DNA of 64,000 nt from Profundicola chukchiensis. Lineage in GTDB: Bacteria > Bacteroidota > Bacteroidia > Flavobacteriales > Weeksellaceae. Shown here in pieces: positions 55,671 to 64,000 of the stretch. The notes beneath the pieces were generated by a model. That model saw nothing but the letters and a program-made list of their open reading frames with translations, searched no databases and was not told the origin of the DNA. The position numbers were made by a program, and so were the translations under genes. Location: contig NZ_JANAIE010000001.1 of the NCBI RefSeq assembly GCF_029664245.1, forward strand, positions 248,001 to 312,000, read 5' to 3'. The stretch's first letter is position 1; every line of letters starts with the position of its first letter.

Positions 55671-57065
55671 ATGAGTATGAAAAAGTTTAATTTAGTGCTA
55701 ACATTAGCATTTGCATTGTTGTTCAGTGCATCTGTTAATGCGCAGGACTCGAGAAACCCATGGGGTATTTCGATTGGAGCACATGCTGTAGACCACACTT
55801 CGGTTCGCGGTATGTTTGACGGATTTTTTGATTATGACGATTATAGTATCGTACCACCATTATCAAAATTATCTTTAATTCGCCACTTAGGAGGTAAATT
55901 CTCTGCTGATTTAACAGCGTCTGTAGGTGAAGTAGACAACAAAAGAATGATGATTAATGATGAGTTCTTCATCAATGCAGGTTTAGGTTTAAGATATAAA
56001 CTTTTAGGAACTGAAAGCGAAACTAAATGGTTTGATCCTTATGTAAGAGTAGGTGCTTCTTATAGCCATTTCGACTACAGCAATGTAAGTATCGATGCTG
56101 ACAACCCATACACTGTTGCACAAAGAACAGGTTTGAACGACGATAACCCAAATAGTGATATGATCTATGGTGACTTTGATGGTCAAAAAGCATACTTTAT
56201 GTTACAAGGTGGTTTAGGTATTAACTTCTGGTTAACTGAGCACTTTGGATTTAACGTAGCTTCTGATTTCAACGGAGCTCCTAGCGTAGAGAATGATTAC
56301 GTAAACTTTTTCCAACACTCTGCTGGTATAACTTTCAAATTTGGAAAACAAGATAGAGACAAAGATGGTATTCCTGACGAAGAAGATGAATGTCCAGATA
56401 CTTGGGGATTAGAAGAATTCAACGGATGTCCTGATACTGATGGTGACGGTATTCCTGATCACTTAGACGCTTGTCCAGAAGTTCCTGGTTTACCAGAATT
56501 CGACGGATGTGTTGATACAGACGGTGACGGTATTGCCGATAACTTAGACGAATGTCCTAACGAGGCTGGTCCTGCTGAAAACAACGGATGTCCTTGGCCT
56601 GATACTGACGGTGACGGATTCACTGACAACGTAGACAGATGTCCTTACGAAGCTGGTGTTGCTCCTGACGGTTGTCCAGAAGCTGCTCAAATGGTAGAAA
56701 ACATTAACGTAGGATTCGTAGTTGAATTCGATTACGCTAAATCTACAATTAGAGACTCTTCTAAGCCTAGAATCGAGCAAAAAGCTAAAGAAATCAAGAG
56801 AGCTTTAGAAGTTTACCCAGATATGACATTATATATCGACGGTCACACAGATAACAAAGGTTCTGCTGCTTACAACAAGAAATTGTCTAAAGAGCGTGCA
56901 ACTTCTATCGATAAAGCTTTAGAGGCTTACGGAATTGATGTTGACGTTATGACTCCAAGAGGTTTAGGAGAAGAAGTTCCTAAATGTACTAACGATACAG
57001 ACGAAGGAAGACAATGTAACAGAAGAGTTGAAGTTACTATCAAGTCTTTAGGAGATAAAAAATAA
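55671..57065 (+). CDS. OmpA-family outer-membrane protein with thrombospondin type 3 repeats
   Basis: 464 aa. Signal peptide (ending NAQ, about residue 25), an N-terminal eight-strand-like beta-barrel (about 30-220), four calcium-binding TSP3-like repeats at about 226-340 (DKDGIPDEEDECPD, DGDGIPDHLDACP, DGDGIADNLDECP, DGDGFTDNVDRCP), then a C-terminal OmpA peptidoglycan-binding domain (DGHTDNKGSAAYNKKLSKERA). The conserved Asp and Arg for diaminopimelate binding are present. Codons in this gene are uniform, suggesting high expression. It likely tethers the outer membrane to the cell wall. An alternative ATG two codons in (MKKFN) would give a neater signal peptide. Confidence 0.93.
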   Translation: MSMKKFNLVLTLAFALLFSASVNAQDSRNPWGISIGAHAVDHTSVRGMFDGFFDYDDYSIVPPLSKLSLIRHLGGKFSADLTASVGEVDNKRMMINDEFFINAGLGLRYKLLGTESETKWFDPYVRVGASYSHFDYSNVSIDADNPYTVAQRTGLNDDNPNSDMIYGDFDGQKAYFMLQGGLGINFWLTEHFGFNVASDFNGAPSVENDYVNFFQHSAGITFKFGKQDRDKDGIPDEEDECPDTWGLEEFNGCPDTDGDGIPDHLDACPEVPGLPEFDGCVDTDGDGIADNLDECPNEAGPAENNGCPWPDTDGDGFTDNVDRCPYEAGVAPDGCPEAAQMVENINVGFVVEFDYAKSTIRDSSKPRIEQKAKEIKRALEVYPDMTLYIDGHTDNKGSAAYNKKLSKERATSIDKALEAYGIDVDVMTPRGLGEEVPKCTNDTDEGRQCNRRVEVTIKSLGDKK

Positions 57066-57093
57066 TTCTTAATCGAATTATCTAATAGTATAG

Positions 57094-57121
57094 AAGGCCG
57101 CCCATTGGGTGGCCTTTTTTT
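57094..57121 (+). terminator. Terminator of the OmpA-family gene
   Basis: 10-bp stem AAGGCCGCCC / GGGTGGCCTT (one G-U) with a three-base loop and seven Ts. Confidence 0.85.
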
Positions 57122-57225
57122 GTTTCAGTCCAATTAGGCTGACCTTATTATGAGTTATTTAATCCTTGTTGCTTAGCAGAATCTAATATCGAATTTTTGA
57201 TATAGGTATATGTAAAGCCTTCTTA

Positions 57226-57257
57226 GTCCTTTCGGACATCTCCCTTTAAAGTGGAGC
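57226..57257. repeat. Compound hairpin remnant
   Basis: GTCC-TTTC-GGAC (57226-57237) followed by CTCC-CTTT-AAAG-T-GGAG (57240-57256). Resembles extragenic repeat remnants seen in flavobacterial genomes. Confidence 0.4.
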
Positions 57258-57321
57258 AGAATCATGTTCTTAATTATTTCCAAAGGTTTTCTACATTTTC
57301 GTATTCGGTTAAAAAGACTAG

Positions 57322-57342
57322 ACCCTGAATCAAGTTCAGGGT
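57322..57342. repeat. REP-like inverted repeat
   Basis: ACCCTGAA-TCAAG-TTCAGGGT, perfect 8-bp arms. The wording GACCCTGAATCAAG and TTCAGGGTGAC is a common extragenic palindrome in Bacteroidota by my recollection. One copy only in this window. Confidence 0.55.
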
Positions 57343-57366
57343 GACGCTCCGAATTTAGTTGTTACG

Positions 57367-57429
57367 TTAAACAATTTTAAACAACCATTAAACCATTTTA
57401 AACTACTATTAAGCAATCTAAAATATCCT
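57367..57429. repeat. Degenerate 21-base tandem repeat, three units
   Basis: Units at 57367-57387, 57388-57408 and 57409-57429. Unit 1 begins TTAAACAATTTTAAAC, unit 2 TTAAACCATTTTAAAC and unit 3 TTAAGCAATCTAAAAT. Units 1 and 2 differ at three positions; unit 3 has decayed. Confidence 0.6.
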
Positions 57430-57574
57430 CTTTAACAAAGGCTAATTATGAAATAACTTAGTGGAATACCTTTTTCTTCTTTAAAGGCATTATTAAAGAT
57501 TTTTAAATTGTTAATGAATTCGGTATGTATAAGGAATGAACAATCCGTGAACTGCGAACAGATAACCGGAAATC

Positions 57575-57611
57575 AAAAAAACCGTTTTGTATTAAATACA
57601 AAACGGTTTTT
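57575..57611 (-). terminator. Terminator of the dodecin gene
   Basis: 16-bp perfect stem (57577-57592 with 57596-57611, core AACCGTTTTGTAT), TAA loop, T-run on the minus strand. Confidence 0.85.
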
Positions 57612-57630
57612 ATATAATTTAAGTTAGAAA

Positions 57631-57831
57631 TTATTTCACTTCAAAAGTAATCTTTAAGTTGACTCTGTATTCAGTAACAGTTCCATCCTTTACAACGGTA
57701 GAAAACTCTTTAACGTAAGCAGATTTAATTCCTTTAATAGTTTCAGATGCTTTCTCTACCCCTTTTTTGGTTGCGTCTTCCCATGATTGGGTTGAATTCG
57801 ATAAAATTTCTACTACTTTTAATACTGACAT
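57631..57831 (-). CDS. Dodecin
   Basis: A 66-aa flavin-binding protein that assembles into hollow dodecamers storing riboflavin, FMN or lumichrome. Nearly the whole chain matches the family: VLKVVEILSNSTQSWEDATKKGVEKA, then IKSAYVKEFSTVVKDGTVTEYRVNLKITFEVK. The flavin-stacking position, usually Trp in bacterial and archaeal dodecins, is W17 in SWEDA. Monocistronic. The upstream box is TATATTTA (57863-57856). Confidence 0.92.
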   Translation of the reverse strand: MSVLKVVEILSNSTQSWEDATKKGVEKASETIKGIKSAYVKEFSTVVKDGTVTEYRVNLKITFEVK

Positions 57832-57907
57832 AATAATTGTTTTTAAGGTTAAACCTAAATATACAAAAACTTATATCTTAATCATATTAAATTCAATGCT
57901 TTAACAC

Positions 57908-60094
57908 TTACATAACAGTCCAAACATTATTAGAGATATCTATATCCGCAGTCTCCTGTTTTGCATCGATGGTTATTTTCTTTACGGGCTTATCAAATCC
58001 ATAAAACTTAGTAAAGGTTTCATCGTTTAACCTCCACATCATATACGGATATCGAACTTCTTTTACGGTTCCATCTTCAAACTCAAAAGTCACCAATAAT
58101 GGCATAATTAATTTACCTGGTCTATTATAAACCACTTCATAGAAGTAAGTAGGATTTTTAAGGTCTTTTCTCACTTTCGGGTCCATTTTAGAATCCAATT
58201 GCTTTAACTCTTTCATCTTTTTAAATTCGGCAGGATCTATCTCGTTTGATTTTTCAACAAATTGAAGCCTATTTTCGCCGTTTACTTGAGTTTTTTGCAA
58301 ATAGTAAGGTGTTACCTTCTCAATCCCCATATCTACGTACCAGGTGGTATAAAACCATCCTCTCCAAAACCAATCTAAGTCCATGGCTGATGCGTCTTCC
58401 ATCGTTCTAAAGAAATCTGCTGGTGTAGGGTGTTTAAACTTCCATCTGTTTGCATAAGTTCTAAAAGCATGATCAAACAGTTTTTTGCCCATAACCGTAT
58501 TTCTAAGAACTACAAGCGCCGTTCCTGGCTTACCATAAGCATTTGCTCCAAAATTATGAACGTGATCACCTTGAGTCATAATAGGTTCTAATACTTTTTG
58601 AGGCATAGACATATACTCTACGATGTCTTTAGGCGCACCTCTTCTAGATGGGAAACTATCAAATCCTTCTGGAAATACTTCATTTGGAAATGATTTTTTA
58701 AAGTTTTGCTCCGTAGTGTATTGTAAAAATGTATTCAGGCCTTCATCCATCCATGTCCATTGTCTTTCATCGGAGTTAACGATCATTGGGAAAAAGTTAT
58801 GTCCAATTTCATGAATAATCACCGCAATCATTCCGTATTTTGTTCTATCAGAAACATAGCCATCCTTTGTTGGTCTTCCAAAGTTCCAGCAAATCATTGG
58901 GTACTCCATTCCTTGATCTTCCGCTGAAACAGAAATTGCTTTATGATAGGGATAGTCAAAAGTTAAGTTAGAATATTCTTTTAATGTATGTGCCACGGTG
59001 CGCGTTGAATATTCTTCCCAAAGTGGATTAGCCTCTCTTGGATATAAAGACATCGCAATTACATCTTTATCATTTAATTTAACTGCCATAGCATCCCAAA
59101 TAAATTTTCGAGATGAGCTAAATGCAAAATCACGAACATTATCTGCAAAGAACTTCCAAGTCTTCATTTTTTTCGACCTTGACTTTTCAGCTTTTGTTGC
59201 CTCGGCTTCATTTACAATCATAACAGGTTTATCATATGATTTCCAAGCCTGTTGCATACGTTGATACTGTTGGTTACTAAGTACTTCTTTCTCATTCATT
59301 AGTTTACCAGTAGCGTTCAAAACATGATCGTCCGGTACGGTGATACTTACATCATAAGTACCAAATGGAAGTGCAAACTCTGATCTACCCCAGAATTGCA
59401 TGTTCTGCCAACCTTCTACATCGTTATATACCGCCATTCGTGGGAAGAATTGAGCAATCACATAAATTTTATTACCATCTTCCATTAACTCAAAGCCAGA
59501 TCTTCCGCCCTCACCTTCTTTTCTATAGTTATTGATATTATAGTTCCATTTAATTCTGAAGCTAATTTTCTCAGTTGGAGCTAAGGGTTTTTCAAGGTCA
59601 ATACGCATCATGGTTTGATTAATGATGAATTGCATATCCTTTCCATTAGCATCTTGAAGTAGTTCTAATTTAAACCCACCATCAAAGGCACCTTCACGGT
59701 ATCTTTTAGAATAGGTTTCTATGGTCATTGGTCGCGTATCTGCTTTACTCTCGTATAACATCTTGGTTGGAGAATCAGCAGCACGCATATTTTGATCTAA
59801 TTGAACCCAAAGATACTCCAGCATATCTGGCGAGTTATTGGTGTAGGTAATGGTTTCATCTCCATAAATTACATCCTTTTCCTCATCCAATCGAATGCTC
59901 ATTTTATAATCAGCTTGTTGTTGGTAATAAGCTGGTCCAGGAGCTCCAGAAGCTGTTCTAAACATGTTTGGCGTAGGCAGTTCTTCTTTTAGCTGCTTGA
60001 ATGGAGATTCATCGTAATGACCCTTGTTTTTATCTTCTTGTGCATAAACCGATAGCATCAAAAAGCTTAGAATCAAACACCATATTCTATTCAT
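57908..60094 (-). CDS. M1 family metallopeptidase, exported
   Basis: 728 aa with signal peptide (1-18, SVYAQ). Zinc site HEIGH-x18-E: H428, E429, H432 and E451 (WTWMDEGLNTF). The exopeptidase loop reads QGMEYPMICW. The N-terminal domain includes YKMSIRLDEEKDVIYGDETITYTN, which aligns with the same region of the M1 protein at 26465. The C-terminal part (LDWFWRGWFYTTWYVDMGIEKV) is typical of Bacteroidota M1 proteins of unknown substrate. Downstream of the DUF6702-like gene but separated by a terminator, so it has its own promoter (TATATTTA at 60118-60111). Confidence 0.92.
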   Translation of the reverse strand: MNRIWCLILSFLMLSVYAQEDKNKGHYDESPFKQLKEELPTPNMFRTASGAPGPAYYQQQADYKMSIRLDEEKDVIYGDETITYTNNSPDMLEYLWVQLDQNMRAADSPTKMLYESKADTRPMTIETYSKRYREGAFDGGFKLELLQDANGKDMQFIINQTMMRIDLEKPLAPTEKISFRIKWNYNINNYRKEGEGGRSGFELMEDGNKIYVIAQFFPRMAVYNDVEGWQNMQFWGRSEFALPFGTYDVSITVPDDHVLNATGKLMNEKEVLSNQQYQRMQQAWKSYDKPVMIVNEAEATKAEKSRSKKMKTWKFFADNVRDFAFSSSRKFIWDAMAVKLNDKDVIAMSLYPREANPLWEEYSTRTVAHTLKEYSNLTFDYPYHKAISVSAEDQGMEYPMICWNFGRPTKDGYVSDRTKYGMIAVIIHEIGHNFFPMIVNSDERQWTWMDEGLNTFLQYTTEQNFKKSFPNEVFPEGFDSFPSRRGAPKDIVEYMSMPQKVLEPIMTQGDHVHNFGANAYGKPGTALVVLRNTVMGKKLFDHAFRTYANRWKFKHPTPADFFRTMEDASAMDLDWFWRGWFYTTWYVDMGIEKVTPYYLQKTQVNGENRLQFVEKSNEIDPAEFKKMKELKQLDSKMDPKVRKDLKNPTYFYEVVYNRPGKLIMPLLVTFEFEDGTVKEVRYPYMMWRLNDETFTKFYGFDKPVKKITIDAKQETADIDISNNVWTVM

Positions 60095-60112
60095 ATCAAA
60101 TAAATTTTTCTA

Positions 60113-60144
60113 AATATAAAAAAAAGCACCAATAATTGGTGCTT
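60113..60144 (-). terminator. Terminator of the DUF6702-like gene
   Basis: AAGCACCAAT / ATTGGTGCTT (60124-60144) with a long T-run on the minus strand that runs into the next gene's TATATTTA box. Confidence 0.8.
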
Positions 60145-60196
60145 CTATCTTAGGTTTGAATTAATTTAATCGAATTGATTAAGTATCCAAAGTATG

Positions 60197-60673
60197 TTAT
60201 AATGTAATTTTACCTTTCTCTGCTCCTTTTTTAGTTACAAAAGAATCTCGTTTACCATCAATATTAAATGTGATGAAATTCTGTTGTTCTGGGAATTCAT
60301 TTACTAACATAGAGTTTTTAATCTCAATACTAGTTACTCCTTTAACATTAGGTATTTCGAAATACAATCTTGTTGCCTTAGGTGAAATTTGAGCTTTAGC
60401 ATAATTAAATGTCTTAGGCGCTCCATTAATGCTTACAACAAAATTTTGTCTTAAATACTTTTCTGTAGCAGCATCGAAGGCTTCGAAGTTATCGGCAGAA
60501 ACGCCAACAGCTTTTTCTAGATCTTCTGTTACAAATTTAGAGGTAAACTGCAATGCAGCACTTCCTGTGTTTAATTCTACTTTTGTGGTTGATGTATGGT
60601 AGTCGTGCATAATTGTAAAGGCAAATAATACCATACCAACGGCAAAAGTTAATATGTATTTTAAATTTCTCAT
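60197..60673 (-). CDS. DUF6702-like exported protein
   Basis: 158 aa. An N-terminal hydrophobic segment (5-22) precedes HDYHTSTTKVELN. The body (VTEDLEKAVGV, ATEKYLRQNFVVSINGAP, EIPNVKGVTSIEIKNSMLVNEFPEQQNFITF) follows the layout of the Bacteroidota family annotated DUF6702, which I recall lying beside M1 peptidases. Function unknown; probably periplasmic. Between it and the upstream membrane-protein gene are 69 bases without a clear promoter or terminator, so these two may be co-transcribed. Confidence 0.7.
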   Translation of the reverse strand: MRNLKYILTFAVGMVLFAFTIMHDYHTSTTKVELNTGSAALQFTSKFVTEDLEKAVGVSADNFEAFDAATEKYLRQNFVVSINGAPKTFNYAKAQISPKATRLYFEIPNVKGVTSIEIKNSMLVNEFPEQQNFITFNIDGKRDSFVTKKGAEKGKITL

Positions 60674-60742
60674 CTTTTTTAGCTTGTTAAGGTTAAATTC
60701 AAACGCAATGCCAAATTCAAAAAGACATTGACATTTAACATA

Positions 60743-61174
60743 TTAAGCCATCCACTGAGTCCAAGGAATCATGTAGAAGCAAACTAAAGCTAAGATTAAA
60801 AAGATTAAAGGAGAAACAGCAACGGTTTCACTCTTTTTAAGTTTAGCATTGGCAATAGTGATTAAAATTACCGCAGTAAACATCATCGCTGGGTGCTCTA
60901 CTGCCAATAAACGACTTGCTTTATTTGACATAGCTTCACCGCTTTCCCAAATAGCTTGGATTTTTGGCGATAGGATATACATTACTAAACCAATTAAAAA
61001 CTGAATATGGAAAGATAAAACAGTATAAAAGAATACTTTTCTAATGTTTCTATGTAGTGGTTTTTTAGTCGCAAAGTGGTACACTGCTGCTAATAGCGTG
61101 ATGATGGTTAAAATCAAAACCAAATAAGCCCATCCACTGTGGAACTGTAGTAAAAAATTGTAAACTTCTGTCAT
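60743..61174 (-). CDS. Small four-helix membrane protein (cytochrome b-like)
   Basis: 143 aa with four predicted transmembrane helices (about 15-33, 47-68, 94-110, 120-138). His residues sit at helix ends (QFHSGWAYL, SFHIQFLIGL, AVEHPAMMF), a spacing that could bind heme, and such proteins are often annotated cytochrome B in Bacteroidota. No proof of heme binding. It has the best complete promoter in this stretch: TTTTTTG, 17 bases, TATATTTG. Confidence 0.75.
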   Translation of the reverse strand: MTEVYNFLLQFHSGWAYLVLILTIITLLAAVYHFATKKPLHRNIRKVFFYTVLSFHIQFLIGLVMYILSPKIQAIWESGEAMSNKASRLLAVEHPAMMFTAVILITIANAKLKKSETVAVSPLIFLILALVCFYMIPWTQWMA

Positions 61175-61197
61175 TATCTTGTTTATTTATGTTCAAA

Positions 61198-61225
61198 CAA
61201 ATATAGTCTTTTAAAATTAATGCAA
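61198..61225 (-). promoter_or_regulatory. Promoter of the four-helix membrane protein gene
   Basis: On the minus strand TTG (61225-61223, end of an eight-T run), 17 bases, TATATTTG (61205-61198), then 23 bases to the ATG. Confidence 0.7.
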
Positions 61226-61253
61226 AAAAAACGCGGGCAATTTGCCCGCGTTT
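61222..61253 (-). terminator. Terminator of the TonB-receptor gene
   Basis: GC-rich stem AAACGCGGGCAA / TTGCCCGCGTTT with a one-base centre, and eight Ts on the minus strand, ending in the G of the next promoter's -33 element. Confidence 0.85.
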
Positions 61254-61281
61254 AATATTTAATAAGACTCTAATTCGAATA

Positions 61282-63948
61282 TTAGAAGTTGTATGTAACT
61301 GAAGCGTTCCATGTTCTTCCGTTACCGAAGTAGTATCCGTAGCTATCTTGTTGAGAAATGTAGTTGTGGTTGAATAAGTTTCTCACATTACCTCTCAATT
61401 TGATATCCTGGTTTCCAAATTTAAACTTGTAAGTTAAACCTGTGTTTATCAAAGCATAGTCGTCAATTTTTTCTACTTGGTATTCTTCACCTTTTCTAAC
61501 TGCCTCAACTAAATCTTCTACATCAACAAATCCGAAGAATTTACCGTAGATATTTAAGTCAGCATCCCAAGAAAAGTTTCTTGTAATATTCCATTTAGTT
61601 CCGAAACCAGCAGTTACTTGTGGAGCTTCACCAACTTTAACACCAGTCAAATCAACTTCTCCACTATCAACAGTTTGGTTTTGGTCTTCTTCTCTAACTT
61701 TGAATGGAGTTGTTCCATCGTAGTTCCAGTCACCATAAGTAACATAACCTCTAACATTGAAGTTTCTGTTAACTTTAGCGTCGAAGTCTAATTCTAAACC
61801 TTTGTGTAACTGACCTACTTCTGTATATAAGAATTGTACTCTTGAATATAAGTTACCGTTTGATGCAGTATACTCTTGTCCTCCTGCTTGGAAGAATCTG
61901 TTATCCCACTTAGAGTAGTAAGCGTTTAAGTTAACTTTCAATTTATTAGTTTGGTATTGGTAACCAGCCTCAAATCCTGTAATTAACTCATTGTCTACCT
62001 CTGGATCAACTAAAGTACTGCTGTATCTTACGTTATCGAAGATATTATCTAAGAATGGTTGACGAGAGTAGTATCCAGCGTTAGCGAATAATTTATTCTC
62101 ACCGTTGATGCTAACAGAAGCACCACCTTTTACGTTATATCCTACTTTGTTTACTTTATCAGACTCACCTAAATCAGCCCAACGACCTTCTCTTTGGTAG
62201 CTTTGTGTAGAAACCGCACCTTGGAAGAAAGTTGAGAATCTTTCAGTTGCATACTCTAACTGACCAAATCCACCGATGTAGTTGATTTTCTCTGAATAGT
62301 CATAAGAAATTCTCTCATCCTCATCTGCATAGTTAAATAAAGCTGCCCAAGGGTTTGCTTCGTATGTTGCACTAACAACATTTCCACCTAAAGACTCATC
62401 TCTTCTGAAGTCATCATTCCAAGAAGTTAAACCTAATAAATCGTTTAATTGTTGGAAGTGAGTTCCTTTGTACATTCTACCGTCGAATCCAACGTTTAAT
62501 GATAACTCATCAGAGAAATCATGGTTGAAGTTAGATACTAAACCATACCAGTTGTGGTTGTTAACTGATGAACGTCTAATGATACCATTTCCAAAACTAC
62601 CCGCACCGTTTTCTACGTTGTTGATATTGTTTTGTTGTAATAAATCGAAGTTGAAATCACCTGATTCTGTATAGTATTGATCTGCACCATCTCTAAAGTA
62701 ATCGATTGGAGCGTAAGAACCATATGGTCTTGAAGAGTTACCTGCAGGTCCTGTTCCACCACCTCTACCGAATGAAGCATATAATACAGTTGATAAGTAT
62801 GATTTATCTGAAATATCAAAATCCCAGTTTAAGTTTAAGATTGGTTTGTGGTAGTAGTTTTGTCTCCAAGAGAACTGCTCACCATTTAAGAAACCAAAGT
62901 TTGAGTTCCATTTAGTACCGTAAGTCTCATAACTTCTTGCACCTGTCATATTCTTAGAGAAGTTCTGACCGTGTAATTGTGGAGCACCAGTAACTAAGAA
63001 GTTGAAGTTATGTGTATCATTTGGTTTAAATCCAACTGACATAAAATAACTTTGTCCGTTACCATAAGTACCTTTAGCATATTTTCTGTGTGCTTGCCAG
63101 TGGCTTAAAGCGATAGAGAATGCCCATTTGTCTACTAAACCAGTGTTGTATCCAACAGATCCTTTGAAATAAGAATCGTTACCAACTAAACCTTGAACAT
63201 ATCCACCTTGTTTCTTATCTGTAGCTTTAGTTACGATATTTACCGTACCACCCACAGAAGAAATAGCTAATTTAGAAGAACCTAAACCTCTCTGTACCTG
63301 TACTGCGTTTGCAATATCAGTAATTCCTGACCAGTTAGACCAGTACATTCTACCGTCTTCCATTCCGTTGATTGGCTGACCGTTTAATAAGAATGCTGTG
63401 TTAGTTTGGTCAAATCCACGTAAATACATTTGTGAATCACCAAAACCACCTGCTTGGTTAGAAACGTATACGTTTGGAGTGTTTTCTAGAATCTCTGGAA
63501 ACTCTACGTTACCTTGAGCTTTGTCTAAGATTTCTTCTCTGAAAACTGTTGATACAGCTACAGGAGTTTTTCTATCTTCCTCTAAGTCGATAACTCCTTT
63601 ACCTACTACAACCATGCTACCTAAAGAAACTCCTTCTCCAGATAAAGCGATTGTACCTAAATTTAATGTCTCTCCGTCTACTCCCGTAAATGAAACTTGT
63701 TGAGAACCATTTGAAATATCAAGAATCTCTAAGATTCCTTCACCTGCTTCTGTGGTTATACTAAAAGAACCATCAGTTTGTGTATTTACAGAACTAGCTG
63801 TGCCTAACACATTTACTTGTGCGCCAGAGATAGGAAAGCTATCTCCATCTACCACATTACCGGTAATTACAGCCTGCGAGAACGCAAAGGATGTAAAAAC
63901 AACCATTAAAAGTCCTGATAAAAGACCTTTGGATACATTTAACCTCAT
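61282..63948 (-). CDS. TonB-dependent receptor with carboxypeptidase-regulatory N-domain
   Basis: 888 aa. Signal peptide 1-25 (FAFSQ). CarboxypepD_reg-like domain at about 27-110 (ITGNVVDGDSFPISGAQVNVLGT). Plug domain at about 125-240: TPVAVSTVFREEILDKAQGNVEFPEIL, GFGDSQMYLRGFDQTNTAFLLNGQ, VQVQRGLGSSKLAISSVGGTVNIVT. A large barrel follows, with terminal strand ending in Phe (TWNASVTYNF). The size and N-domain resemble SusC-like receptors, but no SusD partner is encoded next to it within the window, so the substrate is open. The upstream side runs off the window. Confidence 0.93.
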   Translation of the reverse strand: MRLNVSKGLLSGLLMVVFTSFAFSQAVITGNVVDGDSFPISGAQVNVLGTASSVNTQTDGSFSITTEAGEGILEILDISNGSQQVSFTGVDGETLNLGTIALSGEGVSLGSMVVVGKGVIDLEEDRKTPVAVSTVFREEILDKAQGNVEFPEILENTPNVYVSNQAGGFGDSQMYLRGFDQTNTAFLLNGQPINGMEDGRMYWSNWSGITDIANAVQVQRGLGSSKLAISSVGGTVNIVTKATDKKQGGYVQGLVGNDSYFKGSVGYNTGLVDKWAFSIALSHWQAHRKYAKGTYGNGQSYFMSVGFKPNDTHNFNFLVTGAPQLHGQNFSKNMTGARSYETYGTKWNSNFGFLNGEQFSWRQNYYHKPILNLNWDFDISDKSYLSTVLYASFGRGGGTGPAGNSSRPYGSYAPIDYFRDGADQYYTESGDFNFDLLQQNNINNVENGAGSFGNGIIRRSSVNNHNWYGLVSNFNHDFSDELSLNVGFDGRMYKGTHFQQLNDLLGLTSWNDDFRRDESLGGNVVSATYEANPWAALFNYADEDERISYDYSEKINYIGGFGQLEYATERFSTFFQGAVSTQSYQREGRWADLGESDKVNKVGYNVKGGASVSINGENKLFANAGYYSRQPFLDNIFDNVRYSSTLVDPEVDNELITGFEAGYQYQTNKLKVNLNAYYSKWDNRFFQAGGQEYTASNGNLYSRVQFLYTEVGQLHKGLELDFDAKVNRNFNVRGYVTYGDWNYDGTTPFKVREEDQNQTVDSGEVDLTGVKVGEAPQVTAGFGTKWNITRNFSWDADLNIYGKFFGFVDVEDLVEAVRKGEEYQVEKIDDYALINTGLTYKFKFGNQDIKLRGNVRNLFNHNYISQQDSYGYYFGNGRTWNASVTYNF

Positions 63949-64000
63949 TGTGTTTATTTGTTTTTTAGATTTCGTTGCAAAATTGAGTTGAATTGATAAA

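Larger units (their letters stand above)
57122..57574. other. Gene-free spacer with decayed repeats
   Basis: About 450 bases without a credible gene or promoter. It holds a REP-like inverted repeat, a compound hairpin and a degenerate 21-base tandem repeat (listed separately). Near 57541-57568 it also has ATCCGTGAACTGCGAACAG, a short direct-repeat style (GTGAAC, GCGAAC) that I have seen in Bacteroidota spacers. Confidence 0.5.

Overview
The window looks like a chromosome segment of a low-GC marine or aquatic member of the Bacteroidota, most likely Flavobacteriia. Four signs support this. Many promoters carry the Bacteroidota -7 element TAnnTTTG, in two clear cases with a TTTG-type -33 element 19 bases upstream. 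Several secreted proteins end in type IX secretion (T9SS) type A sorting domains with a YPNP motif and a terminal Lys-rich tail. A T9SS/gliding lipoprotein of the SprE/PorW type is present, as are TonB-dependent receptors with N-terminal carboxypeptidase-regulatory domains. I see no rRNA, CRISPR array, insertion sequence, prophage or integrase. This is mostly core genome, and I did not find a clear new multi-gene system.

Layout. 1-13139: a T9SS sorting-domain mini-protein, hemB, a glycosyltransferase, a carboxypeptidase-regulatory-domain protein, sprE, a very large alpha-2-macroglobulin-like protein and a T9SS-exported adhesin-like protein. 13219-19698: a four-gene heavy-metal efflux operon (His-rich protein, CzcA-type pump fused to its own TolC, membrane fusion protein, Met/His-rich lipoprotein). 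19781-33292: YheT-like hydrolase, ppc, a T9SS protein, tyrS, a CoaX-like protein with M1 peptidase, a substrate-binding lipoprotein, tRNA-Arg(ACG), a small acetyltransferase, metG and another T9SS protein. 33472-43216: polA, a candidate structured RNA, purC, a TonB receptor and purL. 43440-49754: lepA, hisS and two M20 dipeptidases. 49921-57065: an orphan histidine kinase, hemA-hemC, an ABC-F ATPase divergent from smpB, and an OmpA-family protein. 57066-57630 is a repeat-bearing spacer. 57631-63948: dodecin, a second M1 peptidase, a DUF6702-like protein, a small membrane protein and a large TonB receptor.

How the genes work together. hemB and hemA-hemC supply early tetrapyrrole synthesis. purC and purL are two purine steps. 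tyrS, metG, hisS, lepA, smpB, tRNA-Arg and the ABC-F protein serve translation. Two M1 and two M20 peptidases, the TonB receptors and the T9SS cargo suggest a peptide-consuming lifestyle. The metal operon is self-contained because the outer-membrane channel is fused to the pump.

The most interesting points are: an ABC-F protein in which exactly one of the two composite ATP sites looks degraded; a candidate structured RNA with long-range pairing and its own terminator between polA and purC; a CoaX-like protein with several altered active-site residues; an orphan histidine kinase with Gln instead of an acidic residue after the phospho-acceptor His; four promoters placed so close to the ATG that leaderless mRNAs are likely; and terminators whose T-runs run into the next gene's promoter.
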